From Bacteroidota bacterium (GTDB lineage: Bacteria > Bacteroidota > Bacteroidia > Bacteroidales > PUMT01), in assembly GCA_003567115.1 (NCBI GenBank), contig PXAP01000019.1, positions 1 to 8,305 on the forward strand: a stretch of 8,305 nucleotides of DNA, written 5' to 3'. A model generated the notes under the pieces. The model did no database searches. It worked only from the letters and a program-made list of their open reading frames with translations, and was not told the origin of the DNA. Both the position numbers and the translations under genes were made by a program. Of the stretch, positions 1-6,617 are shown in pieces. Position 1 is the first letter of the stretch. Each line of letters starts with the position of its first letter.

Positions 1-1441
1 CAATTAACCTGAATTCTTTTGCAGCTTCTTCTTCACCTTCCGCCATAAGGCGATTATAACGTGCCTCCATCGACTTTATGGCAGCCCTGGCATGACCGGG
101 AAGATTTACCTCGGGGATGACCCTGATATGACGATCGTTGGCATATCTGAGAATTTCAATAAAATCTTCACGGGTGTAATATCCGCTGCCGTAAGTTCCT
201 TCTGCGTAGGGTAAAGGACCCGATCCGTAAGCCGGATGCAGGGCGGGAAAATCTTTTGTGGTGTGCTCTCTCTGGCCGCCGACTTCAGTCAGTTCGGGCA
301 GATCCTTAATTTCTATGCGCCATCCTTCATCTTCAGTGAGATGGAAATGGAGAGTGTTTATTTTGTAGAATGCCAGCAGGTCAAGCACCTTCAGTATCTG
401 TTCCTTTTCCTGGAAGTTGCGGGCAACGTCAATATGGATACCCCTGTATTCAAATCGTGGTGCATCTTCAATAGTCATCACCTCCATCCTTACTTCATCG
501 GCAATTCCGAGAAAAGCATTTACAGGAAGGAGAGCCGACAGGGTCTGTATCCCGTAAAACACCCCTGCATTATCTGTCCCGTCAATTACAATGTTTCTGT
601 TATTTCTTACCTCCAGCCTGTATGCCTCCCTCTCTGTACCATTAACACTGAGATCTGATTTTCTGAGCAGAATGCTGTTCGGTCTTTCCTGTGTACTTTC
701 TTCGGGATAAAAGCCCTGTCCGGTAAGTCTTGTAAGCAGATCGGCCAGGTGATCAGCTTCATTTTCCAGACCTTCCTGGTAGAAAATATCAACTGGTTCG
801 GTAAAATTAACAAACTCTCCGGCAGACCTTATGCTTACCGGGGTAGGGATTACCTTTTTAAGTTCTTCTTCCTGAAGCTGACTCATTTTCTTATTATTTC
901 CGAATCTCCATTCAGCAGTGGGAATTGGGGTCAGGTCATTTCTGTGCCTTGATATCTGTTCTTCCCTGACAAACGGTTTTACCTGATAATTATCAACGGT
1001 TACAATCCCGGTCTCGTTGCCCGCTCTGTCATAGAACACAAAATAGAGTCCTATGGGGGCATCCGATTCTTTTATCCACCATCCGTTTGCCTCATAGCTG
1101 ATAGTTACTTCCTCTCCCCTGCGCAGTTCAAATCCCTCTCCCGGCACTATCCTGTGCCAGTCGCCATTGATCCATTCAACTTCAGTAAGTGATACCGGAT
1201 CCGTTGACACTATTCTCCTGGGGGCCTGGTTGTAGAAGAGTGCCCAGTTATAATCCGAAAACCTGAATCCGGAATAATTCCTGATGGTAAATTCTGCTTC
1301 GGCCCTGGGCAGTTCACTGTGGGTATTGCTGATTAATTCCCAGCTGACCTCAATTTCCATCGGATCCGGAATTTTCGGCCTGCAATTGGTCAGCATTACA
1401 ATCATAATAACAGATGTTAATATTATTACTGTTCTTTTCAT
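1..1441 (-). CDS. GH20 beta-N-acetylhexosaminidase (chitobiase-like), 5' part; runs off the left edge
   Basis: This is predicted to be an exported exo-enzyme that removes terminal beta-linked N-acetylglucosamine or N-acetylgalactosamine from glycans such as chitin or peptidoglycan oligosaccharides. The 480 visible codons read without interruption. Residues 1-20 are a signal peptide ending in LTNC, so C20 is a plausible but imperfect lipidation site. Residues about 28-160 resemble the chitobiase N-terminal beta-sandwich (NGDWHRIVPG, SDAPIGLYFV). Residues about 195-325 resemble the GH20b domain, with IDGTDNAGVFYGIQTL. The catalytic barrel starts near 330: GIHIDVARNF has the substrate-binding Arg at 341, followed by HFHLTEDEGWRIEI (365-378) and IPEVNLPGHARA (442-453). 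The catalytic Asp-Glu pair of GH20 would lie beyond the edge and cannot be checked. The start is the ATG at 1439-1441, directly before the signal peptide, with an A-rich leader and no clear Shine-Dalgarno. The family call is firm; the natural substrate is not known. Confidence 0.93.
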   Translation of the reverse strand, partial: MKRTVIILTSVIMIVMLTNCRPKIPDPMEIEVSWELISNTHSELPRAEAEFTIRNYSGFRFSDYNWALFYNQAPRRIVSTDPVSLTEVEWINGDWHRIVPGEGFELRRGEEVTISYEANGWWIKESDAPIGLYFVFYDRAGNETGIVTVDNYQVKPFVREEQISRHRNDLTPIPTAEWRFGNNKKMSQLQEEELKKVIPTPVSIRSAGEFVNFTEPVDIFYQEGLENEADHLADLLTRLTGQGFYPEESTQERPNSILLRKSDLSVNGTEREAYRLEVRNNRNIVIDGTDNAGVFYGIQTLSALLPVNAFLGIADEVRMEVMTIEDAPRFEYRGIHIDVARNFQEKEQILKVLDLLAFYKINTLHFHLTEDEGWRIEIKDLPELTEVGGQREHTTKDFPALHPAYGSGPLPYAEGTYGSGYYTREDFIEILRYANDRHIRVIPEVNLPGHARAAIKSMEARYNRLMAEGEEEAAKEFRLI

Positions 1442-1591
1442 AATGTTTCTATTTTATTAGGGTTATTCGTATAAATCAGGTTAATCATATTAATAATCAA
1501 TTAATTTTATCTTGCATATTAAACAGCTTCAGTATTTCAAACCCGGGGAATGGTTATGGTTTATACATCTGCTTTTGTAAAATTCAGTTGA

Positions 1592-1614
1592 TTAACATTT
1601 CCGTTGAATGTTAA
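1592..1614. promoter_or_regulatory. Operator-like inverted repeat upstream of the GH20 gene
   Basis: TTAACATT at 1592-1599 and AATGTTAA at 1607-1614 are perfect 8-base complementary arms around a 7-base loop. The site lies about 150 bases upstream of the GH20 start. It could be a repressor or activator site, or a leader hairpin. An inverted repeat of this size in AT-rich DNA has a modest chance of being accidental, so the function is only inferred. Confidence 0.3.
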
Positions 1615-1767
1615 CTGCAAGTTAAAATAATTCCCGCTATATGACAACTTTAAAAAAAGGTATGATCATTGGTTCTTAAAACTCCGGTTGATCCCTGATG
1701 ATTTTGATTGTTACTTCTCGTTGGAGTGCAATTTCCGCAGTTTAAGTGCACTTTAATCAAAAGAATT

Positions 1768-1844
1768 CTGCGGGGTTCTGCCCCGGGGTCAAATAAGAAT
1801 TTACTGTCACCCGAAGGTGAATCTTTCGGTGAAATACCCCGCAG
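1768..1844. repeat. GC-rich structured palindromic cassette, probably an interspersed repeat
   Basis: CTGCGGGGT at 1768-1776 pairs perfectly with ACCCCGCAG at 1836-1844, enclosing a 77-base unit. Two further stems lie inside: CGGGG/CCCCG around TTCTG (1771-1785) and a CACCCGAA/TTTCGGTG-type stem around 1808-1830 with one bulged base. A degenerate hairpin follows at 1837-1857. The block is much richer in G+C than its surroundings. CCCCGCAG-type palindromes between genes are familiar to me from environmental Bacteroidota genomes, so I read it as a decayed REP- or MITE-like element. A structured RNA is the alternative. Only one copy is visible here. Confidence 0.5.
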
Positions 1845-1898
1845 GCTTGCTTCTGGGATAAACAAAAAACAGTTAATTCTTTATTGATTTTTCAAGGC

Positions 1899-1913
1899 AA
1901 AACGGGGCTCCCG
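1899..1913 (-). terminator. Weak intrinsic-terminator-like hairpin downstream of the serine hydrolase gene
   Basis: Read on the minus strand, CGGG-AGC-CCCG is followed at once by TTTT, about 95 bases after the serine hydrolase stop. The stem is only four base pairs and the T-tract is short. The position is right for ending that transcript before the GH20 gene, but the signal is weak. Confidence 0.25.
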
Positions 1914-2007
1914 CGTGAAAGGGGACAATGATATCCGTGCTGAATACTCATCAGCTCCGGAAACATTATATTTAATCTTTTTTTATGAACCTCTCACTCA
2001 CCCGGGG

Positions 2008-3309
2008 CTATTTAAGGGCCTGGTATACCAGGTTGCGGAATATCTCCTGCAGGTTTGGCCCGCGGTAAGGCTCCACGTTGGTATAGAATAACAGAATCAT
2101 CTGCTCGGTGGGATCTATGAGGTAATCCGTATAAAACAGTCCACCCCACTTATAGGCTCCTTCTGACCCCAGATGATGGGCGGGTGTCTGTTCACTCCAC
2201 AGGTCAAAACCGAGTCCGAACCGCCTGCCGTAACTGCCATATTCCATATCACCAATCTGGTTGGTGGTCATAAGCTCAACAGTTTTCCGGCTCAATATCC
2301 GGTTGCCTTTAAATTCTCCGTTATTAAGCATCATCTGGCAGAATCGCGCATAGTCTACTATGGTTCCTGAGAGTCCTGCTCCACCAGAAAGCCACATTCT
2401 TGCCCCGGCAACAGGGTATTTACTGTATGTTTCGCCGGGATGCAGAACCAGGCCGTCATCAGTAATGGTATAAAGGGTTACAAGCCTGTCTGCCTCTTCC
2501 TCCGGCAGGTAAAACCAGGTGTCATTCATCCCCAGTGGCTCAAGAATGCGCTGGCTGATAAACTGATCAAGGGGTTTCCCCGAAAGGACCTCTATAAGGT
2601 AACCTGCCACATCGGTATTCATACCATACAAAAATCTGTCGCCCGGGTCAAACATGAGAGGCATTGCTGCAATTCTTTTTGCAACCTCTTCGGCAGTAAT
2701 TGAATCCATTGAATTAACTGCCGGGATCCCCTCTTTTTCAAACATCATTCCACCTATCCCCCCCCTGTAGGTACCGTAGTGTATTCCTGATGTATGGTTA
2801 AGAAGATGACGGATGGTAATTTCCCTGGCGGCCGGACGGGTAGTAAAAGTGGTATCTGTTTCGTTGAATGAAGTCAATACCGTAGGATTGCTGAATTCGG
2901 GAATATACCTTGACACCGGATCGTCAAGCAGGAATTTACCTTCCTCGTACAGGGTCATAATCGCTGCAGTTGTAATCGCTTTGGTTTGCGAAGCGATTCT
3001 GAAGATATCATCCGGTTCGAGGGCTATTCCCTTTTCAATATCTTTAAATCCGTATGTTTCATGGTGAACTACTTTGCCTTTACGGGCAACAAATGTAACC
3101 ACATTGGGAAGCAAACCGGTTTCAGTATAGTGAGAAAATACCGAGTCGATGCGGGCAAGACGCTCCGGATCAAAGCCGGCAGCTTCAATATCCTGAACTG
3201 TAGTGAAACTTTGCGGAACATGGTTTCCGTTTTCATTTCTGATGCAGGAAAATGTTGTAAATACCGCAAAAACTAAAATAATCAAAAATGTGGAGGAAGA
3301 TGATCGCAT
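2008..3309 (-). CDS. Serine hydrolase of the beta-lactamase / family VIII esterase fold, probable lipoprotein
   Basis: This 433-residue protein belongs to the beta-lactamase-related superfamily (PF00144 type), which includes class C beta-lactamases, D-aminopeptidases, DD-peptidases and family VIII carboxylesterases. Residues 1-22 are a signal peptide ending TFSC, so C22 is a likely lipid anchor and the domain would sit outside the cytoplasm. The nucleophile motif is S107-Q-T-K110. Y228 in FLYGMNTDVAG fits the catalytic-tyrosine motif of esterase-like members. SGGAGLSGTIVDYARF (308-323) is the usual glycine-rich stretch. YKWGG at 386-390 stands where lactamases carry KTG, so a true beta-lactamase is less likely than an esterase or peptidase. 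The start is the ATG at 3307-3309, directly before the signal peptide. The gene lies on the same strand as the GH20 gene but is separated from it by 566 bases, so one operon is doubtful. The substrate cannot be read from the sequence. Confidence 0.9.
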   Translation of the reverse strand: MRSSSSTFLIILVFAVFTTFSCIRNENGNHVPQSFTTVQDIEAAGFDPERLARIDSVFSHYTETGLLPNVVTFVARKGKVVHHETYGFKDIEKGIALEPDDIFRIASQTKAITTAAIMTLYEEGKFLLDDPVSRYIPEFSNPTVLTSFNETDTTFTTRPAAREITIRHLLNHTSGIHYGTYRGGIGGMMFEKEGIPAVNSMDSITAEEVAKRIAAMPLMFDPGDRFLYGMNTDVAGYLIEVLSGKPLDQFISQRILEPLGMNDTWFYLPEEEADRLVTLYTITDDGLVLHPGETYSKYPVAGARMWLSGGAGLSGTIVDYARFCQMMLNNGEFKGNRILSRKTVELMTTNQIGDMEYGSYGRRFGLGFDLWSEQTPAHHLGSEGAYKWGGLFYTDYLIDPTEQMILLFYTNVEPYRGPNLQEIFRNLVYQALK

Positions 3310-3524
3310 GGCTCAAAGAGGTTAATTGGGTACACAATTTTTTATTGATTTTTTCGGGTTATATAAAACGGAAGTATTCTTGATTTCTTGTAATATTATT
3401 TAAAATCAAAGATCCGAACAGAACACATCCTGATGCAAGTATAATCATTTATTGTTATTTTCAGCAATGTGTAATTTCATTTATGATTACTTCATCATAG
3501 ATAATATTTCAATATAAATAGTGT

Positions 3525-3532
3525 TAATTTTG
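3525..3532 (+). promoter_or_regulatory. Possible Bacteroidota -7 promoter box
   Basis: TAATTTTG matches the Bacteroides -7 consensus TAnnTTTG on the plus strand. No clear TTG -33 element is visible at the expected distance upstream. It would start a transcript about 190 bases before the coiled-coil protein gene, just ahead of the palindrome at 3553-3568. A single eight-base match in AT-rich DNA is weak evidence. Confidence 0.25.
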
Positions 3533-3552
3533 CAGAGATAAAATTTTTCAAA

Positions 3553-3568
3553 TTTACAGGTCTGTAAA
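3553..3568. promoter_or_regulatory. Perfect operator-like palindrome TTTACAG-GT-CTGTAAA
   Basis: The 7-base arms at 3553-3559 and 3562-3568 are exactly complementary around GT. The site lies about 20 bases downstream of the TAnnTTTG box, a position suited to a repressor. The half-site TTTACAG recurs at 3614-3620. The TACAG/CTGTA core is shared with the palindrome at 4544-4560, which has a spacer of three instead of two. TACA/TGTA dyads are known for BlaI/MecI/CopY-type repressors, but the spacing differs and no regulator gene is present, so the binding protein is unknown. Confidence 0.4.
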
Positions 3569-3733
3569 AATGACTGTTTAAATTATGACAAGATAAATCC
3601 TCATCAACTGAAGTTTACAGAAGGTGATGTATAAACCATGAGGACTCCATAAGTTTGGAATACTTTATTCAGATAACATGTTTAGTATAATTAATTGATT
3701 ATTTATTTGATTTACCTGATTTACATGTATAAA

Positions 3734-4336
3734 ATGGAAAAAATATCACTACTGATCCCGATGCTGGTTACCATTCTTTTTATTTCCGAACCTGCGGCAG
3801 GTCAGCCGGCTATGCCCGAAACACTCCAGTCGGGTACATTGAGGGAACAACTGGACTATATACAGGAAAGAACCCGGATTTACGATAATTTCAGGGCTAT
3901 CCGTGAAGATATGTTCCAGAAGGTGAAAAATAATTCACTCGATTCCCTTGCTGCGGCAAAAAGTGAAATAACCGGATTGTCCGGGCAACTGGAAAGCAGG
4001 GATGCGGATATTGATTCCCTGGGCATTCTTCTCGAAGATGCCAGGGATGAAATGCGCCTGGCTGTAAGGAACCGGGACAGCATTGGATTCCTTGGAATAG
4101 CCATGCATAAAACCGGTTATAATATGCTGGTTTGGATAATCATTGCAGGCCTGTCATTTTTACTTGTCCTTGGTTTCGGTATTTTCCGGAGAAACCGTAA
4201 TCTTATGTATAAAGCTCTTGAGGATATTGACGAACTGAAGGAAGAATTTGAGGGTTATAAAAAAAGATCCAGGGATCTTAGGGAGAAACTTGTAATAGAG
4301 CATTTCAACGAGATCAAAAAGCTAAGGGAGAACTGA
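3734..4336 (+). CDS. Membrane-anchored coiled-coil protein of a Bacteroidota-specific uncharacterised family
   Basis: The 200-residue product has a signal peptide (1-23, ending PAAG before Gln24). A polar, helix-rich segment follows (about 30-120), then one transmembrane helix (about 130-151, LVWIIIAGLSFLLVLGFGIF). A charged, coiled-coil-prone tail follows the helix (about 152-200, ending IKKLREN). I recognise the overall pattern (SGTLREQLDYI near the start, NSLDSL, RDSIGFLGIAMHKTGYN just before the helix) from a Bacteroidota family. Some databases name it tRNA (guanine-N1)-methyltransferase. Nothing here supports that: there is no methyltransferase domain and the protein is membrane-bound. 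I chose the ATG at 3734 because it directly precedes the signal peptide; ATG 3725 is possible, and an upstream TTG at 3695 is unlikely. Its function is unknown, and its relation to the downstream operon may be only positional. Confidence 0.8.
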   Translation: MEKISLLIPMLVTILFISEPAAGQPAMPETLQSGTLREQLDYIQERTRIYDNFRAIREDMFQKVKNNSLDSLAAAKSEITGLSGQLESRDADIDSLGILLEDARDEMRLAVRNRDSIGFLGIAMHKTGYNMLVWIIIAGLSFLLVLGFGIFRRNRNLMYKALEDIDELKEEFEGYKKRSRDLREKLVIEHFNEIKKLREN

Positions 4337-4422
4337 CAGGGACACTCACACTTCTTCTTGTTCTATTGCCCTTTTTGCTGACAGGATCAAAAAGCTAAGG
4401 GAGAACTGACAGGGACGCTCAC
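4312..4422 (+). repeat. 38-base direct duplication of the end of the coiled-coil protein gene
   Basis: The 38 bases at 4312-4349, covering the final codons (IKKLREN), the stop and 13 bases beyond, recur at 4385-4422. There is one mismatch (A4344 versus G4417). The period is 73 bases and the spacer is 35 bases. CTGACAGG appears in both copies and also across the junction at 4378-4385, which offers microhomology for slippage. The second copy is non-coding debris. It looks like a fairly recent local duplication, or possibly an assembly artefact. Confidence 0.85.
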
Positions 4423-4500
4423 CGGCCTTATGACAGGTAAAAAGCAGGCCCCGGTAAAATACAGGATATTTAGCCAAAGCCCAGCCTTTTTAGCAATTTT

Positions 4501-4512
4501 TTACTTAAGTAA
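4501..4512. promoter_or_regulatory. Perfect 12-base palindrome TTACTTAAGTAA
   Basis: This self-complementary site lies about 170 bases before the permease start and about 30 bases before the next palindrome. It could be an operator for the operon. A perfect 12-mer palindrome somewhere in a region this size is not very improbable, so the regulatory role is tentative. Confidence 0.25.
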
Positions 4513-4543
4513 TAGAAATTCCTGAATTTTGTGACTAATTGCA

Positions 4544-4560
4544 GGTACAGTATCTGTACC
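4544..4560. promoter_or_regulatory. Operator-like palindrome GGTACAG-TAT-CTGTACC flanked by direct TTGCAGG repeats
   Basis: The perfect 7-base arms (4544-4550 and 4554-4560) surround TAT. The direct repeats TTGCAGG at 4539-4545 and 4562-4568 bracket the site with a 23-base period. It lies about 125 bases upstream of the permease start, a natural place for substrate-responsive control of the D-amino-acid operon. Its core matches that of the palindrome at 3553-3568. No regulator gene is in the window. Confidence 0.45.
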
Positions 4561-4684
4561 CTTGCAGGATTTGTTTTTATTAAGTGTTAATATACAGACA
4601 TTCAAATAAATTTTTACTTTTACCAATTGAAAGGCGCTGTCAGGTTATTTGTGCAGAAGGAACATTGCTTTAAGTAAAAATATT

Positions 4685-6001
4685 ATGCCTCTTTTAATAG
4701 TTGTCCTGGGAATACTGATTCTTTTGATCCTGATTGTTGTCTTCAAGATCAATGCTTTTATAGCCTTTACTGTTGTATCACTTTTTGTTGGCATAATATC
4801 CGGAATGCCACTAAGCGAAGTTGTATCATCCTTTCAGGAAGGTATCGGAGAAACTTTGGGATTCCTTGTTTTGATTCTGGGTTTCGGTGCCATGCTGGGA
4901 AAACTGGTTGCAGACAGCGGGGCAGCCCAGAAAATAGCTACAAAGCTGGTCAGCCTTTTTGGAATTAATTATATTCAGTGGGCTGTTGCTCTGGCAGGTT
5001 TTATAGTTGGCGTTCCTATGTTTTTTACAGTTGGTTTTGTGATTCTGATACCGCTTCTGTTTACAATTGCCGCATCAGCCCGGGTGCCTTTGATATATGT
5101 GGGTATACCCATGGTTGCTGCGCTTTCCGTTACTCACGGGTTACTTCCTCCTCACCCTGCACCGACAGCCATAGCAGTTATGTTTGATGCAGATATCGGG
5201 AAAACGCTAAGTTATGGTATACTTATTTCCATTCCCGTAATTATTATAGCGGGACCTTTTTTTGCCAGAATATTCAAGAAAATCAAGGCACGACCGTTAA
5301 AAGAATTTATTAATCCCAAAGTATTTAGTGATGACGAGATGCCGGGTTTATGGAATTCAATTCTGACCACACTTCTTCCTGTTATCCTGATCAGCAGTTC
5401 TTTTCTTACAGATCTGATTTTACCCGGTGAACAGAAAATAAAAACAGTTTTCAATGCAATAGGCGACCCTGTAATTGCTATGCTTATTTCGCTTCTGGTG
5501 GCTGTTTTCTCCCTGGGTGTAGCCCGGGGAAGGAATATTGGCGAAATCATGAAACCATTGGGGCAATCTGTTTCAAGCATCACAATGGTTTTGTTGATTA
5601 TTGCCGGTGCAGGAGGGTTAAAAGAGGTTCTGGTTGATAGCGGTATCAGTGATTATATTGCCGGATTGCTTGCCAGATCAGATATGTCACCCTTGCTGCT
5701 GGCATGGATGATCGCTGCCCTGCTCAGGATAAGTGTAGGCTCTGCAACGGTTGCTGCATTAACCTCCGCCGGAATAGTCCTTCCGCTGACATTCAACCCA
5801 ACAGTAAGCAAAGAGTTAATTATACTTGCTATAGGATCGGGAAGCCTTATATTTTCTCATGTTAATGACGGAGGTTTCTGGTTGTTTAAAGAATACTTCG
5901 GACTGACTATCAGGGAGACATTCTTAACATGGACATTTATGGAGACTTTAATAAGTGTTTTGGGATTACTGGGTGTTTTGCTTTTAAATTTGTTTATTTG
6001 A
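4685..6001 (+). CDS. GntP-family permease (gluconate / D-serine type proton symporter)
   Basis: This 438-residue inner-membrane carrier, made almost entirely of hydrophobic helices, matches the usual length of the GntP family (E. coli GntP and DsdX are about 445). Family hallmarks are HGLLPPHPAPTAIAVMFDADIG (151-172), the RISVGSATVAALTSAGI segment (348-364) and SHVNDGGFWLFKEYFGL (391-407) near the C-terminus. Known members import gluconate, other sugar acids or D-serine (DsdX). The sequence alone does not choose, but the downstream D-amino-acid enzyme and RidA point to a D-hydroxyamino acid such as D-serine. The start is set at ATG 4685, which gives the typical GntP N-terminus. An upstream TTG in the same frame adds a polar 12-residue extension and is disfavoured. 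The gene is first in the likely operon, and a 142-base gap follows before the RidA gene. That gap shows only a repeated AGCTGACGG (6007-6015, 6098-6106). Confidence 0.92.
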   Translation: MPLLIVVLGILILLILIVVFKINAFIAFTVVSLFVGIISGMPLSEVVSSFQEGIGETLGFLVLILGFGAMLGKLVADSGAAQKIATKLVSLFGINYIQWAVALAGFIVGVPMFFTVGFVILIPLLFTIAASARVPLIYVGIPMVAALSVTHGLLPPHPAPTAIAVMFDADIGKTLSYGILISIPVIIIAGPFFARIFKKIKARPLKEFINPKVFSDDEMPGLWNSILTTLLPVILISSSFLTDLILPGEQKIKTVFNAIGDPVIAMLISLLVAVFSLGVARGRNIGEIMKPLGQSVSSITMVLLIIAGAGGLKEVLVDSGISDYIAGLLARSDMSPLLLAWMIAALLRISVGSATVAALTSAGIVLPLTFNPTVSKELIILAIGSGSLIFSHVNDGGFWLFKEYFGLTIRETFLTWTFMETLISVLGLLGVLLLNLFI

Positions 6002-6143
6002 TGTTCAGCTGACGGATGGCCCTTCAGGGAACCGGTAATGTTTTGTTAAATGCTTCAATCAGACGGGTGAAAGCAAGGATATTAAAAACTCACGTTAAGC
6101 TGACGGTAAACATTTAATATAAACCTTTTATAAAACTTTTGAT

Positions 6144-6617
6144 ATGTCACAAAATCCTGATTTGAAAATTATCGAGCTTGGATTGGAACTGCCACCGGCT
6201 CCCAAACCCGGAGGAGTTTATAAGCCTGTTCTCGTTGTTGAAAAATTTCTTTATGTATCCGGTCAGGGTCCTGTCAGATCTGATGGCACTCTCATGAGCG
6301 GTACGCTGGGGCAGGATCTTGATACGGAAGAGGGAAGGCTGGCTGCAAGACAGGTCGGTCTTACAATGCTATCAACAATAAAGGAACATTTTGGAGAATT
6401 AAATAAGATCAGGCGGATCGTAAAAGTACTGGGGATGGTAAACAGTACACCCGATTTTGAAAAGCACCCGGCGGTTATCAACGGATTCAGTGAACTTATG
6501 GCAGATGTTTTTGGAAAAGAAAACGGCATAGGGGTAAGAAGTGCCGTTGGTATGATATTACCTTCCAATATTCCGGTTGAAGTAGAGGCAATGTTTGAAC
6601 TTTATGATAAGAAATAA
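6144..6617 (+). CDS. RidA-family (YjgF/YER057c/UK114) enamine/imine deaminase
   Basis: RidA proteins hydrolyse reactive enamines and imines such as 2-aminoacrylate, made by PLP-dependent dehydratases, to the 2-oxo acid and ammonia. This protects other PLP enzymes in the cytoplasm. At 157 residues this copy is longer than the roughly 128 of classical RidA and resembles the longer YjgF-like subfamily. Visible features are FLYVSGQGPV (35-44) and the C-terminal block GVRSAVGMILPSNIPVEVEA (130-149). R132 and E146 there fall at the positions of E. coli RidA Arg105 and Glu120, so catalysis is plausible. There is no signal peptide. The stop codon overlaps the start of the PLP-enzyme gene by one base (TAATG), indicating translational coupling. 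This suggests a RidA dedicated to the product of that enzyme. The family call is firm; the exact substrate is inferred. Confidence 0.92.
   Translation: MSQNPDLKIIELGLELPPAPKPGGVYKPVLVVEKFLYVSGQGPVRSDGTLMSGTLGQDLDTEEGRLAARQVGLTMLSTIKEHFGELNKIRRIVKVLGMVNSTPDFEKHPAVINGFSELMADVFGKENGIGVRSAVGMILPSNIPVEVEAMFELYDKK

Larger units (their letters stand above)
1442..2007. other. 566-base intergenic region without a convincing gene
   Basis: This gap separates two minus-strand genes. The GH20-proximal part (about 1442-1660) is AT-rich and holds an inverted repeat at 1592-1614. The middle (1768-1844) is a GC-rich structured cassette. A weak terminator-like hairpin sits at 1899-1913. I found no match to the TAnnTTTG promoter box on the minus strand, so the promoter of the GH20 gene is not identified. 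A 71-codon minus-strand reading frame across 1650-1865 looks like translated repeat DNA rather than a gene. Confidence 0.7.
3310..3733. other. Divergent intergenic region (about 420 bases) between the serine hydrolase and the coiled-coil membrane protein
   Basis: This AT-rich region must carry promoters for both flanking genes. It holds one TAnnTTTG match at 3525-3532 and the palindrome TTTACAGGTCTGTAAA at 3553-3568. A second half-site, TTTACAG, lies at 3614-3620. No reading frame here looks coding. I could not identify a promoter for the minus-strand gene. Confidence 0.6.
4337..4684. other. 348-base intergenic region upstream of the permease operon
   Basis: The first part holds the second copy of the 38-base duplication. 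After that the region is AT-rich, with a 12-base palindrome at 4501-4512 and a 17-base one at 4544-4560. I see no clear intrinsic terminator after the coiled-coil gene. The T-rich stretch around 4487-4502 has only a poor stem before it. No good TAnnTTTG promoter box is present (TAAATTTT near 4606 is close), so the operon's transcription start is not located. Confidence 0.6.

Noticed and set aside
236..952. Plus-strand and alternative minus-strand frames inside the GH20 region
   Set aside because: They lie in the wrong frame over a continuous GH20 reading frame with clear family motifs. They also falsely suggest a frameshift that is not there.
1650..1865. A 71-codon minus-strand frame in the intergenic region
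   Set aside because: It runs across the GC-rich hairpin cassette, has no recognisable domain and no ribosome-binding context. It is best explained as translated repeat DNA.
3695..3733. Upstream TTG start for the coiled-coil protein
   Set aside because: It would add a repetitive, AT-rich extension (IIYLIYLIY) in front of a normal signal peptide. The ATG at 3734 fits export better.
4423..4502. Possible terminator after the coiled-coil protein gene
   Set aside because: The GGCC/CCGG pairing is interrupted with a long loop, and the stem before the T-run near 4487-4502 is poor, so I do not annotate a terminator.
4649..4684. Upstream TTG start for the permease
   Set aside because: The 12 added residues are polar and absent from typical GntP proteins. 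ATG 4685 gives the normal N-terminus and length.
5212..5583. A 123-codon antisense frame inside the permease gene
   Set aside because: It is the shadow of a strongly conserved GntP coding sequence and resembles no protein I know.
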